Source: Aeromonas sp. RU39B (lineage in GTDB: Bacteria; Pseudomonadota; Gammaproteobacteria; Enterobacterales; Aeromonadaceae). Taken from it: DNA of 64,000 nucleotides. This document shows, piece after piece, positions 54,376 to 63,328 of this stretch (within the stretch, counting starts at the first letter, position 1; every line of letters begins with the position of its first letter). The notes below the pieces were generated by a model. It was given only the letters and a program-made list of their open reading frames with translations, did no database searches and was not told the origin of the DNA. The DNA is taken from the NCBI RefSeq assembly GCF_900156095.1, contig NZ_FTMJ01000010.1, forward strand, positions 62,001 through 126,000, in the 5' to 3' direction. Made by a program: the position numbers and the translations under genes.

Positions 54376-55311
54376 ATGAAAGTTGCCGTTCTGGGTGCCG
54401 CCGGTGGCATCGGCCAAGCGCTTGCCCTGTTGCTCAAGAATCGTCTTCCTGCAGGTTCCTATCTCAGCCTTTATGACATCGCCCCGGTGACTCCGGGTGT
54501 TGCGGTGGACTTGAGCCATATCCCGACCGCCGTGAAGGTAAAGGGATTCAGTGGCGAAGATCCGACCCCCGCCCTCGAGGGTGCCGATGTCGTTCTCATC
54601 TCTGCGGGTGTGGCACGTAAGCCCGGCATGGATCGCTCTGATCTGTTCAACATCAACGCTGGTATCGTTCGCAATCTTATCGAAAAGTGTGCCGCCACCT
54701 GCCCGAAGGCACTGATTGGCATCATCACCAACCCGGTCAATACCACCGTTGCAATTGCCGCCGAAGTGCTCAAGAAAGCGGGTGTTTATGACAAGCGTCG
54801 CCTGTTTGGTGTCACCACTCTGGACGTGATCCGCGCCGAGACCTTTGTGGCCGAAGCCAAGGGGCTCAAAGTCGACAAGGTTCGCGTTAACGTGATCGGT
54901 GGTCACAGTGGCACCACCATTCTGCCGCTGCTCTCGCAAATTGAAGGCGCTTCTTTCAGTGAAGATGAAGTGGCTGCCATGACCAAGCGCATTCAAAACG
55001 CCGGTACCGAGGTGGTGGAAGCCAAGGCTGGTGGCGGCTCAGCAACCCTCTCCATGGGTCAGGCTGCCTGCCGTTTCGGCCTCTCCCTGATCAAGGGTCT
55101 GCAGGGCGAAGCCAATGTCATCGAATGCGCTTATGTCGAAGGTGATGGCAAGCATGCCCGCTTCTTCGCTCAACCGGTGCGCCTTGGCAAGGATGGTATC
55201 GAAACCATTCTCGACTATGGCAAGCTCAGCGCCTTTGAGCAGCATGCCATGGACAGCATGCTCGATACCCTCAAAGCGGATATCCAGCTGGGCGTCGACT
55301 TCGTCAAGTAA
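54376..55311 (+). CDS. mdh: Malate dehydrogenase
   Basis: Oxidises malate to oxaloacetate with NAD+ in the citric acid cycle. The 311-residue chain begins [21 protein letters not shown] (nucleotide-binding glycines) and has the substrate residues in [27 protein letters not shown] and the catalytic His in [13 protein letters not shown]. Length and blocks are typical of gamma-proteobacterial Mdh. The start at 54376 has TGGAGT upstream. It stands between artM and motX, with a strong terminator after it. Confidence 0.98.
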   Translation: MKVAVLGAAGGIGQALALLLKNRLPAGSYLSLYDIAPVTPGVAVDLSHIPTAVKVKGFSGEDPTPALEGADVVLISAGVARKPGMDRSDLFNINAGIVRNLIEKCAATCPKALIGIITNPVNTTVAIAAEVLKKAGVYDKRRLFGVTTLDVIRAETFVAEAKGLKVDKVRVNVIGGHSGTTILPLLSQIEGASFSEDEVAAMTKRIQNAGTEVVEAKAGGGSATLSMGQAACRFGLSLIKGLQGEANVIECAYVEGDGKHARFFAQPVRLGKDGIETILDYGKLSAFEQHAMDSMLDTLKADIQLGVDFVK

Positions 55312-55334
55312 GCGGCGATCAGCGATTCGTATCA

Positions 55335-55358
55335 AAAGGGGAGCTTCGGCTCCCCTTT
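55335..55358 (+). terminator. Terminator of mdh
   Basis: Perfect ten-base arms AAAGGGGAGC and GCTCCCCTTT around a TTCG tetraloop. Confidence 0.93.
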
Positions 55359-55412
55359 CTGTTCTTCAGCCACGCGACGTGGTGCCGATATACAGGGAAT
55401 GCAGGAGGTGTT

Positions 55413-56066
55413 ATGAAGCGAATTCTCTGGTTATCCCTGTATAGCCTTTTATCGTGGTCGGTGCCGGCAGAGGAAGCCATTCCCGTGGTCAAAGCGCCAG
55501 CGGGGAGTTCGTCTGGGCCTGAGGTTATCCAACTTTATAGTCAGGATGAGCTGCTCAACTGGATTGAGGAGGGGCGTCATCTCAAGCAGGTTAAGGATGA
55601 CAAATGCCAGCTGACTCAGGACATCAAAGCGCGCGCATCGGTGATGAAGGTGCCGGCCTATCAATTCTTGTGGGGTGACATGCTGGCCGAGGGGGTCTGT
55701 GTCAAACAGAACGCCGAGCTCGGTGTGCAGTTTATGTGGGACGCCGCCAATCAGGGGTTGGCACCGGCATTGGAACAACTAGGTCGCTATTACTGGAAAG
55801 GCATTCTGGTACAAGCGGATCTGCAACGGGCCGAGGTATTCTTGCGTGAAGCGGCCGGCGCCGGCTTTTTGAAGGCGCAGATAGAGTGGGTGGAGTTTCT
55901 GCTCGCCGGTCACGGTAGTCCGCTGGATTATGAAGAGGCTTACCACTGGCTGCACAATGCAGTGATTGGGGATAAGGCGCTGCATCGCAAGGCCAGCTCG
56001 CTACTCACCCGACTGGCCGGCAAGATGCCCGCCAATGCGGTCACCCGCGCCAAGCGCATGCACTGA
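55413..56066 (+). CDS. motX: MotX-like sodium-driven flagellar stator protein (Sel1 repeats)
   Basis: A 217-residue exported protein. Signal peptide (LWLSLYSLLSWSVPAE), then Sel1-like repeats beginning with LVQDIKARASVMKVPAYQFLWGDMLAEGVCVKQNAELGVQFMWDAANQGLAPALEQLGRYYWKGILVQADLQRAEVFLREAAGAGF, closely resembling Vibrio MotX including GVCVxQ and YGSPLDYEEAYHWL. MotX forms the T-ring of Na+-driven polar flagella and stabilises the PomAB stator. GGAGG precedes the ATG. Single gene. Confidence 0.9.
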   Translation: MKRILWLSLYSLLSWSVPAEEAIPVVKAPAGSSSGPEVIQLYSQDELLNWIEEGRHLKQVKDDKCQLTQDIKARASVMKVPAYQFLWGDMLAEGVCVKQNAELGVQFMWDAANQGLAPALEQLGRYYWKGILVQADLQRAEVFLREAAGAGFLKAQIEWVEFLLAGHGSPLDYEEAYHWLHNAVIGDKALHRKASSLLTRLAGKMPANAVTRAKRMH

Positions 56067-56070
56067 GCAT

Positions 56071-56200
56071 AAAAAAACCCGGAAGCAGGCTTCCGGGAAA
56101 GGGAGCGTAGCCGTGCCAGACGAGCGCTCCCTCTCTTGTTACGACGATCTCTGTCCCGCAGATCTATCGCGTCGCGATCTCGCCTCTCGGCGCTGTTAGC
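56071..56200 (-). ncRNA. Candidate small RNA, minus strand
   Basis: On the minus strand an ATCGC-GAC-GCGAT stem, an ATCT/AGAGAT stem, a GGGAGCG/CGCTCCC stem (56100-56130) and finally a perfect nine-base CCCGGAAGC/GCTTCCGGG stem followed by seven U. The series of stems with a Rho-independent end resembles a small RNA 3' portion. The 5' end is not fixed: I give the minimal part; transcription may start farther right. No Rfam class is recognised. Confidence 0.45.
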
Positions 56201-56535
56201 CATTTTCCTCAACTGATACCCGGCGACGTTCACTGAGCTGGCTGACTGGCGAATTACTTATGTCGGGGCCATGATGGCTGGATAGCTATTAATCAGTGTT
56301 TACTCACTCACTTTCTTGCGTTTGGCCAAAAGATGGCTACCTACTACGTGATATTGTTTCGGTATAACCCTAAAATCGGTATGCTTGTGCACCTTTGATG
56401 AGAGTGGTTATCGATACTATCTACAACGCTTGCTGCTTGCATCTGGCAACGTGTCAGGCTCCAAAAGAGTATGAATTAAACATATAAAATGCCTTTTTGA
56501 TGAGTGGCATGCTAAATGTTTATTTGAGCGGTGCG

Positions 56536-56551
56536 ATACACCCGGGTGTAT
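56536..56551. promoter_or_regulatory. Perfect 16-base palindrome upstream of nsrR
   Basis: ATACACCCGGGTGTAT, self-complementary over all 16 bases, ends 16 bases before the nsrR start. It does not look like the AT-rich NsrR box. It may be an operator, possibly of nsrR itself or of another regulator. Confidence 0.5.
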
Positions 56552-56567
56552 TGAGAGCAAACAAAAT

Positions 56568-57038
56568 ATGAGACTAACTAGTTATACCGATTTTGGATTA
56601 AGAGCCCTGCTCTATCTGGCTACCCTGCCGCGGGGTGAGCTCTCCAGCGTTGCCAAGGTCTCCGCCTTGTATGACGTGTCCCGTAATCACATGGTGAAGG
56701 TGATCAACCAGCTGGTGAAATTGGGGTATCTTGGCTCCCAGCGTGGCAAGAATGGCGGCATCTGGTTGGCGGTCGCACCTGAAGACGTCAATGTCGGTGC
56801 CGTAATCCGCGAGTTGGAGGGCAACCTCAATGGCATCGACTGCGGCTCTCCGATTTGCCATATCGTGTCGGTTTGCCTGCTGAAAGGGGCGTTGAAAGAG
56901 GCCATGAATGCCTTCCTGTGCGTTATGGACAACTACACCTTGGCCGATTTGTTGGCTAACAAGGTTGAGTTGCAACAGGCATTTGGACAGCTGATCCCCA
57001 CGCTGGTGCTGGAAGAGGAAGAGAGCGAAGACGCGTAA
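56568..57038 (+). CDS. nsrR: NsrR, nitric-oxide-sensing Rrf2-family repressor
   Basis: A 156-residue Rrf2-family regulator. MRLTSYTDFGLRALLYLATLPRGELSSVAKVSALYDVSRNHMVKVINQLVKLGYLGSQRGKNGGIWLA matches NsrR; three iron-sulfur ligands are Cys92, Cys97 and Cys103 in DCGSPICHIVSVC, one residue later than in E. coli. The [4Fe-4S] or [2Fe-2S] cluster reacts with nitric oxide, relieving repression of hmp and other genes. No NO-detoxification gene is nearby, so targets are elsewhere. No clear Shine-Dalgarno sequence is seen. Confidence 0.95.
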   Translation: MRLTSYTDFGLRALLYLATLPRGELSSVAKVSALYDVSRNHMVKVINQLVKLGYLGSQRGKNGGIWLAVAPEDVNVGAVIRELEGNLNGIDCGSPICHIVSVCLLKGALKEAMNAFLCVMDNYTLADLLANKVELQQAFGQLIPTLVLEEEESEDA

Positions 57039-57046
57039 GTGGTTGC

Positions 57047-58330
57047 TTACTCGCCGGATTCGCCTGAGGGGGTGTGGTACAGGCTTGGCATGACTCGAGC
57101 CAGCTTGACCATGTTCTGCTCGACCTCAACGATCTCCATCGGATAGCCGGCCAGCCGTAGGCCGATGTTGGGTTCCGGCATCTCTTCAAGATACTCCAGA
57201 ATCAGACCGTTCAGTGTGCGTGGTCCGTCGGTAGGCAGGTTCCACTCCATCTCTTTGTTGAGCTCGCGAATACTGGCCGATCCCTCCACCAGATAGGTGC
57301 CGTCAGGCTGCGGGTGCACGTCGTCACTGGGACCGGTCGTCACCGATGTGGTGAAGTCCCCGACAATCTCCTCGAGAATATCATCCAGAGTGATTAGCCC
57401 CTGAATGTCGCCATATTCGTCCACGATAAGACCAATGCGCTCCTTGTTTTGCTGGAACTTGGCCATCTGCACATTAAGCGGCGTCCCTTCCGGAATGAAG
57501 TAGATCTCCTTGGCGGCGCGCAGCAGGCTGGACTTGTTGAACTGCTCTTTGGCAAGCAGGCGCAGGGCGTCGCGAGCATGCAGAAACCCAACCGCATCAT
57601 CAATGCTGTCCCGGTAGAGCATCACCTTGGTGTGCGGGCTCTTGACCAGCTGCCGCACTATGCTCTTCCAGTCGTCATTGATGTCGATGGCGTAGATCTC
57701 GCTGCGCGGCACCATGATGTCTTCGACCATCATCTTGTCGAGGTCGAGGATGCTGAGCAGCATGTCCTGATGGTGTTGCGGGATCAGGCTGCCCGCTTCA
57801 TTGACGATGGTTCTTAGCTCATCAGCGCTGAGGGCGTGGCCACTGCGCGGTTGCAGGTGCAGCATCTTGAGCAGCAGGCTGGTGATGCTGTTCATCAGCC
57901 AGACCAGGGGGGAGAGGGGCAGCATTAGCCCTTTGAGAACCCAGGAGGCCGGGTAGGCGATCTTCTCCGGGTACATGGCGGCCAGGGTCTTGGGGGTGAC
58001 TTCACCGAAGATCAGGATGATCAGGGTCAGACCAAAGGTGGCGACCGCGAGTCCGAAATCGCCAAATAAGCGGATGGCGACCACGGTCGCAATGGCAGAG
58101 GCCAGGATATTGACCAGATTGTTGCCGATCAGGATCAGGCCGAGCAGGCGGTCGGGGCGTTGCAGCAGTTGCTCAACCCGGCGTGCGGCGCGATCACGTG
58201 TGTTGGCCAGGTGGCGAAGCCGATACCGGTTGAGTGACATCAAGCCGGTCTCGGAGCTGGAGAAGAAGGCGGATAAAACGACCAGCAAGCCTAGAACAAT
58301 CAGTAGCGTGCTGGTTGATATGCTTTCCAA
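57047..58330 (-). CDS. corB: CorB/YfjD-like CNNM-family transporter (DUF21 + CBS + CorC domains)
   Basis: A 427-residue membrane protein. N-terminal DUF21 with membrane segments (about 5-30, 60-85, 90-110, 125-150; AFFSSSETGLMSLNRYRLRHLAN is the family start), then two CBS domains (VEDIMVPRSEIYAIDINDDWKSIVRQLVKSPHTKVMLYRDSIDDAVGFLHARDALRLL; DEYGDIQGLITLDDILEEIVGDF), then a C-terminal CorC_HlyC domain. Relatives affect Mg2+ and Co2+ transport. The start codon is TTG with AGGGAG upstream. It precedes ypjD on the minus strand. Confidence 0.9.
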   Translation of the reverse strand: MESISTSTLLIVLGLLVVLSAFFSSSETGLMSLNRYRLRHLANTRDRAARRVEQLLQRPDRLLGLILIGNNLVNILASAIATVVAIRLFGDFGLAVATFGLTLIILIFGEVTPKTLAAMYPEKIAYPASWVLKGLMLPLSPLVWLMNSITSLLLKMLHLQPRSGHALSADELRTIVNEAGSLIPQHHQDMLLSILDLDKMMVEDIMVPRSEIYAIDINDDWKSIVRQLVKSPHTKVMLYRDSIDDAVGFLHARDALRLLAKEQFNKSSLLRAAKEIYFIPEGTPLNVQMAKFQQNKERIGLIVDEYGDIQGLITLDDILEEIVGDFTTSVTTGPSDDVHPQPDGTYLVEGSASIRELNKEMEWNLPTDGPRTLNGLILEYLEEMPEPNIGLRLAGYPMEIVEVEQNMVKLARVMPSLYHTPSGESGE

Positions 58331-58371
58331 ACAGGACTCCCTTGCTGTTATGCCGTCCTGGGATCATAGCG

Positions 58372-59160
58372 TTAACCCAGGATCACTTCCTTGACAAAGC
58401 GGCTGCCAAAATAAGCCAGCGTTAGTAAAAAGCCGCCGAGCAGGCTGAGCCACACTACTTTGCGGCCGCGCCAACCATGCACATGATGACCCCATAGCAC
58501 CAGAACATAGACGCACCAGGCGATGATCGACAGGATAGCTTTGTGCGATTTGCCTTGGGCGAACATATCCTGCAAGAAGAACAGCCCAGAGGCGATCGAC
58601 AGGGTCAGCAGAAACAGGCCGGTGGTCATCAGCTGGAACAGGCGACGTTCCACTGTCAGCAGCGGTGGCATGGAAGGCAGCTGAGTCAGTTTGCGCGATT
58701 TGAGCCGGTAATCGAGATAGGCCAGTTGCAGGGCAAACAGGCTGGCAATCGACAGCACCGAATAGGCCAGCAGGGCCAGACCGATATGCAGCAGCAGCTG
58801 TGGGTGCGCTTCCAGATGTGTCATGAAGCGGCTCGGGATCAGGGTATCGGCCACAATCAACAGCGATGAGAAGCCGTAGACGACGGGCAGTAGTACCCAG
58901 CCGTTAAAACGGCGCACCACCAGTGTCATGAAGGTATTGATGATGAGGCTGACCAGCGAGGCAACGTTGAGCAGGCTCAGATTCTGGCCGGATTGGGTGA
59001 CCACCTCCTCGATCAGCGACACACCGTGCAGGGTGAGCGCCAGCGCCACGCAGGCGAACAGCTGCCGATAGCCCTTCTGGGCGGGATGCAGCAGCAGATG
59101 CAGTGAAGCGGTAATGGCCAGTAAATAAAAGGCCAGAGCCAGGATGGAGATCACGATCAT
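58372..59160 (-). CDS. ypjD: YpjD, CcsA-like inner-membrane protein
   Basis: A 262-residue membrane protein of the cytochrome c assembly (CcsA/CcmC-like) superfamily with about eight hydrophobic segments and the WGHHVHGWRGRK tail. Function is unknown in E. coli, where ypjD neighbours ffh as here. The start is uncertain: candidate ATGs at 59160, 59190 and 59220 all lack a strong binding site; 59160 gives the usual length (about 263). It is divergent from ffh. Confidence 0.85.
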   Translation of the reverse strand: MIVISILALAFYLLAITASLHLLLHPAQKGYRQLFACVALALTLHGVSLIEEVVTQSGQNLSLLNVASLVSLIINTFMTLVVRRFNGWVLLPVVYGFSSLLIVADTLIPSRFMTHLEAHPQLLLHIGLALLAYSVLSIASLFALQLAYLDYRLKSRKLTQLPSMPPLLTVERRLFQLMTTGLFLLTLSIASGLFFLQDMFAQGKSHKAILSIIAWCVYVLVLWGHHVHGWRGRKVVWLSLLGGFLLTLAYFGSRFVKEVILG

Positions 59161-59359
59161 AAGGTAGTCGGTTACCAGGCAAGCTCTCATATAGTCAAGA
59201 AAAACAGTATACCCTGCCATCAAGGAGGGTCGCCAGTTGTACCTGGCATCAACCATCCCCATATCGGAGTATCAGAGCCCATTTAACCGGCATCGTGCCA
59301 AACGTCAGGCTGGGTTATAATGCCGCCAATTTGCAACGCCAGGAAAACCGGAACGCGTC

Positions 59360-60733
59360 ATGTTTGAGAATTTGACTGAACGACTCTCGCGCACCTTGCG
59401 CAACATCAGTGGCCGTGGCCGCCTGACTGAAGAGAACATCAAGGACACCCTGCGCGAAGTGCGCATGGCTCTGCTGGAAGCGGACGTTGCCTTGCCGGTG
59501 GTGCGTGATTTCGTCGCCCGGGTCAAGGAGCGCGCGGTTGGTCAGGAAGTGTCGAAATCCTTAAGTCCGGGCCAAGCCTTTATCAAGATTGTGCACGCCG
59601 AGTTGGTTGGCGTCATGGGCGAAGCCAACGAGGAGCTCAATCTTGCGGCTCAGCCCCCCGCCATTATTTTGATGGCCGGTCTGCAGGGTGCCGGTAAAAC
59701 CACCTCGGTGGGTAAACTGGCCAAGTTCCTCAAAGAGCGCAACAAGAAAAAGGTGCTGGTCGTCAGTGCGGACGTTTATCGTCCGGCGGCCATCAAACAG
59801 CTGGAGACCCTGGCCAGCGATGTCGGTGTCGATTTCTTCCCGAGCGAAGCGACTCAAAAGCCCATCGACATCGCCAATGGCGCTATCGATCACGCGCGCA
59901 GAAAGTTCTATGACGTGGTGATCGTCGATACCGCCGGTCGTCTGCACGTCGATAGCGAGATGATGACCGAGATTCAGGACTTGCATGCGGCCATCAAGCC
60001 GGTCGAGACCCTGTTTGTGGTTGACGCCATGACCGGTCAGGATGCGGCCAACACGGCCAAGGCCTTTAATGAGGCGCTGCCGCTGACTGGCGTGATCCTC
60101 ACCAAGGCTGACGGTGATGCCCGTGGTGGTGCTGCGCTGTCGGTGCGCCATATCACCGGTAAGCCGGTCAAATTTATCGGTGTCGGCGAAAAAACCGATG
60201 CCCTTGAGCCGTTCCACCCGGATCGTCTCGCCTCCCGAATCCTCGGTATGGGTGACGTGCTGTCACTCATTGAAGAGGTGGAGCGTAGCGTCGATAAGGA
60301 GAAAGCCGCCAAGCTGGCCGAGAAGGTCAAAAAGGGCCAAGGCTTTGATCTGGAAGACTTCCGTGAGCAACTGGCCCAGATGCGCAACATGGGTGGCATG
60401 ATGGGGCTGCTCGACAAGCTGCCGGGCATGTCTGGTCTGCCGGAAAACGTGAAAGATCAGATGGATGACAAGCTCACCGTGCGCATGGAGGCGATCATCA
60501 GCTCCATGACCCGCAAGGAGCGCGCCAATCCCGACATCATCAAGGGCTCGCGCAAGCGTCGTATTGCAGCCGGTGCCGGGGTCGAGGTGCAGGACGTTAA
60601 CCGTCTGCTCAAGCAGTTCACCGAAATGCAGCGCATGATGAAGAAGATGTCCGGCAAGGGCGGTATGCGCAAAATGATGAGCCAGATGCGCGGCATGATG
60701 CCGCCGGGCTTCGGTGGCGGTCGCGGTTTCTAA
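59360..60733 (+). CDS. ffh: Signal recognition particle protein
   Basis: A 457-residue SRP GTPase. N domain (about 1-85), G domain with GLQGAGKTTSVGKLA (Walker A), DTAGRLHVD and TKADGDARGG, then the methionine-rich M domain (GGMMGLLDKLPG, FTEMQRMMKKMSGKGGMRKMMSQMRGMMPPGFGGG) that binds 4.5S RNA and signal sequences. It targets inner-membrane proteins to FtsY and SecYEG. Its order before rpsP-rimM-trmD-rplS is standard in gamma-proteobacteria. Confidence 0.97.
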   Translation: MFENLTERLSRTLRNISGRGRLTEENIKDTLREVRMALLEADVALPVVRDFVARVKERAVGQEVSKSLSPGQAFIKIVHAELVGVMGEANEELNLAAQPPAIILMAGLQGAGKTTSVGKLAKFLKERNKKKVLVVSADVYRPAAIKQLETLASDVGVDFFPSEATQKPIDIANGAIDHARRKFYDVVIVDTAGRLHVDSEMMTEIQDLHAAIKPVETLFVVDAMTGQDAANTAKAFNEALPLTGVILTKADGDARGGAALSVRHITGKPVKFIGVGEKTDALEPFHPDRLASRILGMGDVLSLIEEVERSVDKEKAAKLAEKVKKGQGFDLEDFREQLAQMRNMGGMMGLLDKLPGMSGLPENVKDQMDDKLTVRMEAIISSMTRKERANPDIIKGSRKRRIAAGAGVEVQDVNRLLKQFTEMQRMMKKMSGKGGMRKMMSQMRGMMPPGFGGGRGF

Positions 60734-60753
60734 CCCTTATCCCCCTGCTGTCA

Positions 60754-60780
60754 CAGGGCCCGCTCAGGCGGGTCCTGTTT
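60754..60780 (+). terminator. Terminator of ffh
   Basis: Ten-base arms CAGGGCCCGC and GCGGGTCCTG with one G-T wobble and a TCAG loop, followed by TTTGTTT. Confidence 0.8.
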
Positions 60781-60811
60781 GTTTCTACTGGGCAAAAAGT
60801 GGCTGGCTCGG

Positions 60812-60839
60812 TTGCATTTGTCTCGAATCCAAGTAGAAT
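60812..60839 (+). promoter_or_regulatory. Probable promoter of the rpsP operon
   Basis: TTGCAT (-35) and TAGAAT (-10) at 16-base spacing, about 70 bases before the rpsP start. A GGTCCGC/GCGGGCC hairpin follows in the leader. Confidence 0.65.
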
Positions 60840-60910
60840 TATGCGGCTTATTTTAAGCTAGGGTCCGCGTGTTTGCGGGCCTTGTTCATTTGATGTTTTA
60901 TGAGGACGAT

Positions 60911-61159
60911 ATGGTAACCATTCGTTTACAACGTGGTGGCGCGAAAAAGCGTCCGTTTTACCAGGTAGTAGTTGCCGACAGCCGTAACGCACGTGACGGT
61001 CGCTTCATCGAGCGCGTAGGCTTCTTCAACCCGATCGCCGCCGGCCAAGCTGAAAAGCTGAACCTGGACCTGGCTCGTATCGACCACTGGGTTGCCACTG
61101 GCGCCACTGTGTCCGATCGCGTTGCCAAGCTGATCAAAGATGCCCGCAAGGCTGCTTAA
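60911..61159 (+). CDS. rpsP: 30S ribosomal protein S16
   Basis: An 82-residue protein with the S16 signature [76 protein letters not shown]. It assembles the 5' domain of 16S rRNA. First gene of the rpsP-rimM-trmD-rplS operon. GAGGACG precedes the ATG. Confidence 0.98.
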   Translation: MVTIRLQRGGAKKRPFYQVVVADSRNARDGRFIERVGFFNPIAAGQAEKLNLDLARIDHWVATGATVSDRVAKLIKDARKAA

Positions 61160-61187
61160 TCAGTACTGACGGTAAGGGAGTCTCAAG

Positions 61188-61709
61188 GTGGAAAAACCTA
61201 TAGTTGTAGGCACGCTGGGTACCGTTTACGGTATCAAGGGGTGGCTCAAAGTGAACTCCTTCACCGATGTCGCTGAAGCGATTTTCGATTACAGCCCCTG
61301 GTTGGTTCACCAACACGGGGAGTGGCGTGAAATCCGGGTTTCCGGTTGGAAGCGTCACAATAAGGGTTTGATTTGCAAGCTGGACGGTATCGACCTGCGC
61401 GAAGAAGCCCTCGCCCTGACCAATCTCGAGATTGGCGTCAATGCGGATAACCTGCCTGATCTTCCCGAAGGCGAATACTACTGGCGCGACCTGATTGGTT
61501 GCTCCGTGGTTACGACCAAGGGATACAACCTCGGCGAGGTCACCGAATTGATGGAGACTGGCTCTAATGATGTGCTGGTCGTTAAGGCGAATGTAAACGA
61601 TGCCTTTGGCCAAAAGGAACGGTTGTTGCCGTTTCTTGAAGGGCAGGTGGTCCTGAAAGTGGATCTCGCTGCCAAGACAATCGAAGTAGATTGGGATCCT
61701 GGTTTCTAG
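61188..61709 (+). CDS. rimM: 16S rRNA processing protein RimM
   Basis: A 173-residue ribosome maturation factor for the 30S head (helices near S19). RimM N-domain: [39 protein letters not shown]-barrel C-domain: [38 protein letters not shown]. The start codon is GTG with GGGAG upstream. Second gene of the operon. Confidence 0.97.
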   Translation: MEKPIVVGTLGTVYGIKGWLKVNSFTDVAEAIFDYSPWLVHQHGEWREIRVSGWKRHNKGLICKLDGIDLREEALALTNLEIGVNADNLPDLPEGEYYWRDLIGCSVVTTKGYNLGEVTELMETGSNDVLVVKANVNDAFGQKERLLPFLEGQVVLKVDLAAKTIEVDWDPGF

Positions 61710-61739
61710 TTCCCTGACATTCGGGATCGGAGGTTTCAT

Positions 61740-62489
61740 ATGTGGATTGGGGTGATTAGCCTCTTCCCGGAAATGTTCCGAGCCATCACCGAACACGGGG
61801 TAACGGGCCGGGCCGTCAAAAACGGCCTGCTGCAGATTGAGTGCTGGAACCCCCGGGACTTTACCCACGACAAACACCGCACGGTCGATGATCGTCCTTA
61901 CGGTGGTGGGCCCGGCATGTTGATGATGGTTCAGCCGTTGCGTGATGCCATTCATGCAGCCAAGCAAGCAGCGGGAGACGGGGCGAAAGTCATCTATCTC
62001 TCACCACAGGGACGCAAGCTGACACAGGCGGGCGTAACCGAGTTGGCGGTTAGCCAGAAGCTGATTCTGGTGGCCGGTCGATACGAAGGTATCGATGAGC
62101 GGGTAATTCAAACCGAGGTCGACGAAGAGTGGTCCATCGGTGATTACGTGCTCAGTGGCGGCGAGTTGCCTGCCATGACCCTGATCGATGCGGTTTCGCG
62201 TCTGGTTCCAGGTGTCTTGGGTGATCAGGCCAGTGCCGAGCAGGACTCCTTTACGGATGGGCTGCTGGATCATCCCCACTATACTCGACCTGAAGTGCTG
62301 GATGGACTGACGGTGCCTGAAGAGTTGCTAAGTGGTAACCACGCGCTGATAAAGCGCTGGCGCATGAAGCAGTCTCTGGGACGGACCTGGCAAAGAAGGC
62401 CGGAACTTATCAACAACCTAGCTCTGACTGACGAGCAAGAAAAACTTCTTGCCGAGTATGTTCGCGAACAGTGCGACATCGTTAAGTAG
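61740..62489 (+). CDS. trmD: tRNA (guanine37-N1)-methyltransferase TrmD
   Basis: A 249-residue SPOUT methyltransferase that makes m1G37 in tRNAs reading CNN codons and prevents frameshifts. Conserved parts: [51 protein letters not shown] (SAM-binding), [34 protein letters not shown] (knot). GGAGG precedes the ATG. Third gene of the operon. Confidence 0.98.
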   Translation: MWIGVISLFPEMFRAITEHGVTGRAVKNGLLQIECWNPRDFTHDKHRTVDDRPYGGGPGMLMMVQPLRDAIHAAKQAAGDGAKVIYLSPQGRKLTQAGVTELAVSQKLILVAGRYEGIDERVIQTEVDEEWSIGDYVLSGGELPAMTLIDAVSRLVPGVLGDQASAEQDSFTDGLLDHPHYTRPEVLDGLTVPEELLSGNHALIKRWRMKQSLGRTWQRRPELINNLALTDEQEKLLAEYVREQCDIVK

Positions 62490-62523
62490 AGTTATCAGTT
62501 AACCCTAGGTAGGAAAAGAGACA

Positions 62524-62871
62524 ATGAGCAAGATCATTCAACAGCTTGAACAAGAACAACTGCGTACCGACATCCCGGCATTTGCCCAGGGCGACACCGT
62601 ACGTGTTCAAGTTCGCGTTAAAGAAGGTGGTAAAGAGCGTCTGCAGGCTTTCGAAGGCGTTGTTATTGCCAAGCGTAACCGCGGTCTGCACTCTGCATTC
62701 ACCGTTCGCAAGATTTCCAACGGCGAAGGTGTTGAGCGTGTATTCCAGACTCACTCTCCGCTGATCCACAGTGTAGAACTGAAGCGTCGTGGTGATGTTC
62801 GCCGCGCCAAACTGTACTACCTGCGTAACCTGTCCGGTAAGGCTGCTCGTATCAAAGAGAAGCTCAACTAA
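62524..62871 (+). CDS. rplS: 50S ribosomal protein L19
   Basis: A 115-residue L19: [114 protein letters not shown]. It sits at the subunit interface. Last gene of the operon, with terminator close behind. Confidence 0.98.
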   Translation: MSKIIQQLEQEQLRTDIPAFAQGDTVRVQVRVKEGGKERLQAFEGVVIAKRNRGLHSAFTVRKISNGEGVERVFQTHSPLIHSVELKRRGDVRRAKLYYLRNLSGKAARIKEKLN

Positions 62872-62886
62872 TTCCGACAGGAATCG

Positions 62887-62917
62887 AAAAGGCTCGCCAT
62901 TGGCGAGCCTTTTTTGT
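62887..62917 (+). terminator. Terminator of the rpsP-rplS operon
   Basis: Perfect ten-base arms AAGGCTCGCC and GGCGAGCCTT (preceded by extra A, followed by T-run) with an ATT loop. Confidence 0.95.
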
Positions 62918-62918
62918 T

Positions 62919-63245
62919 TCAGTGGGCCTGTACTCTCACCACCGAGTTATCCCGTCCGAACGGGCCCGGGACATAGTCATCCGCCGCCCAGTCATTGTCA
63001 TAGCTCTCCCCGCCCTCTTCGCTAACCAAGCGGTAGCAGTATTGATATTCATCCTGCTGGTCGGTGGGAAGATTGAGCGTGGCTTTGAACTCGCCATTTT
63101 TGAGGCGCTTGAGCTCCATCGGTTGCCACTGGTTGAATTCACCCAGCAGGAAAACCTGGCTGGCACCGGCAGCAGCCTCTTTCTCGACGGCAAAGGTCAC
63201 TTTGACCTCGGGCCGGGACTTCAGAAACTGTTTGGACAACGACAT
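62919..63245 (-). CDS. Isoamylase-N / CBM48-like small protein
   Basis: A 108-residue protein consisting of a single carbohydrate-binding-like beta-sandwich: VKVTFAVEKEAAAGASQVFLLGEFNQWQPMELKRLKNGEFKATLNLPTDQQDEYQYCYRLV. The FNxW and YxYRL pattern is that of the AMPK-beta / isoamylase early (CBM48) fold. No enzymatic domain is attached and there is no signal peptide. AGGAG precedes the ATG. The role is unknown; glycogen binding is a possibility. Confidence 0.8.
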   Translation of the reverse strand: MSLSKQFLKSRPEVKVTFAVEKEAAAGASQVFLLGEFNQWQPMELKRLKNGEFKATLNLPTDQQDEYQYCYRLVSEEGGESYDNDWAADDYVPGPFGRDNSVVRVQAH

Positions 63246-63328
63246 AAACACTCCTATCTGATCTGGAAACTTCCATGGAAGAGTAGTTTTACATCATTTA
63301 TTGATGTTTGTGTTACTAGTGAGTGGTG

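Larger units (their letters stand above)
56067..56567. other. 500-base gap between motX and nsrR
   Basis: No convincing protein gene. It holds, from left to right: a hairpin with a minus-strand T-run (56071-56097), further minus-strand stems at 56100-56200, an AT-rich centre, and the nsrR promoter region with a 16-base palindrome. A plus-strand reading of the leftmost hairpin, without a T-run, would make a poor motX terminator; the minus strand carries a good one (see next entry). Confidence 0.6.

Noticed and set aside
55940-56233. Basic protein on the minus strand across the motX end
   Set aside because: A GAGGA site precedes one internal ATG at 56203, but the frame runs through a strong terminator hairpin and into the motX coding strand; composition is shadow-like.
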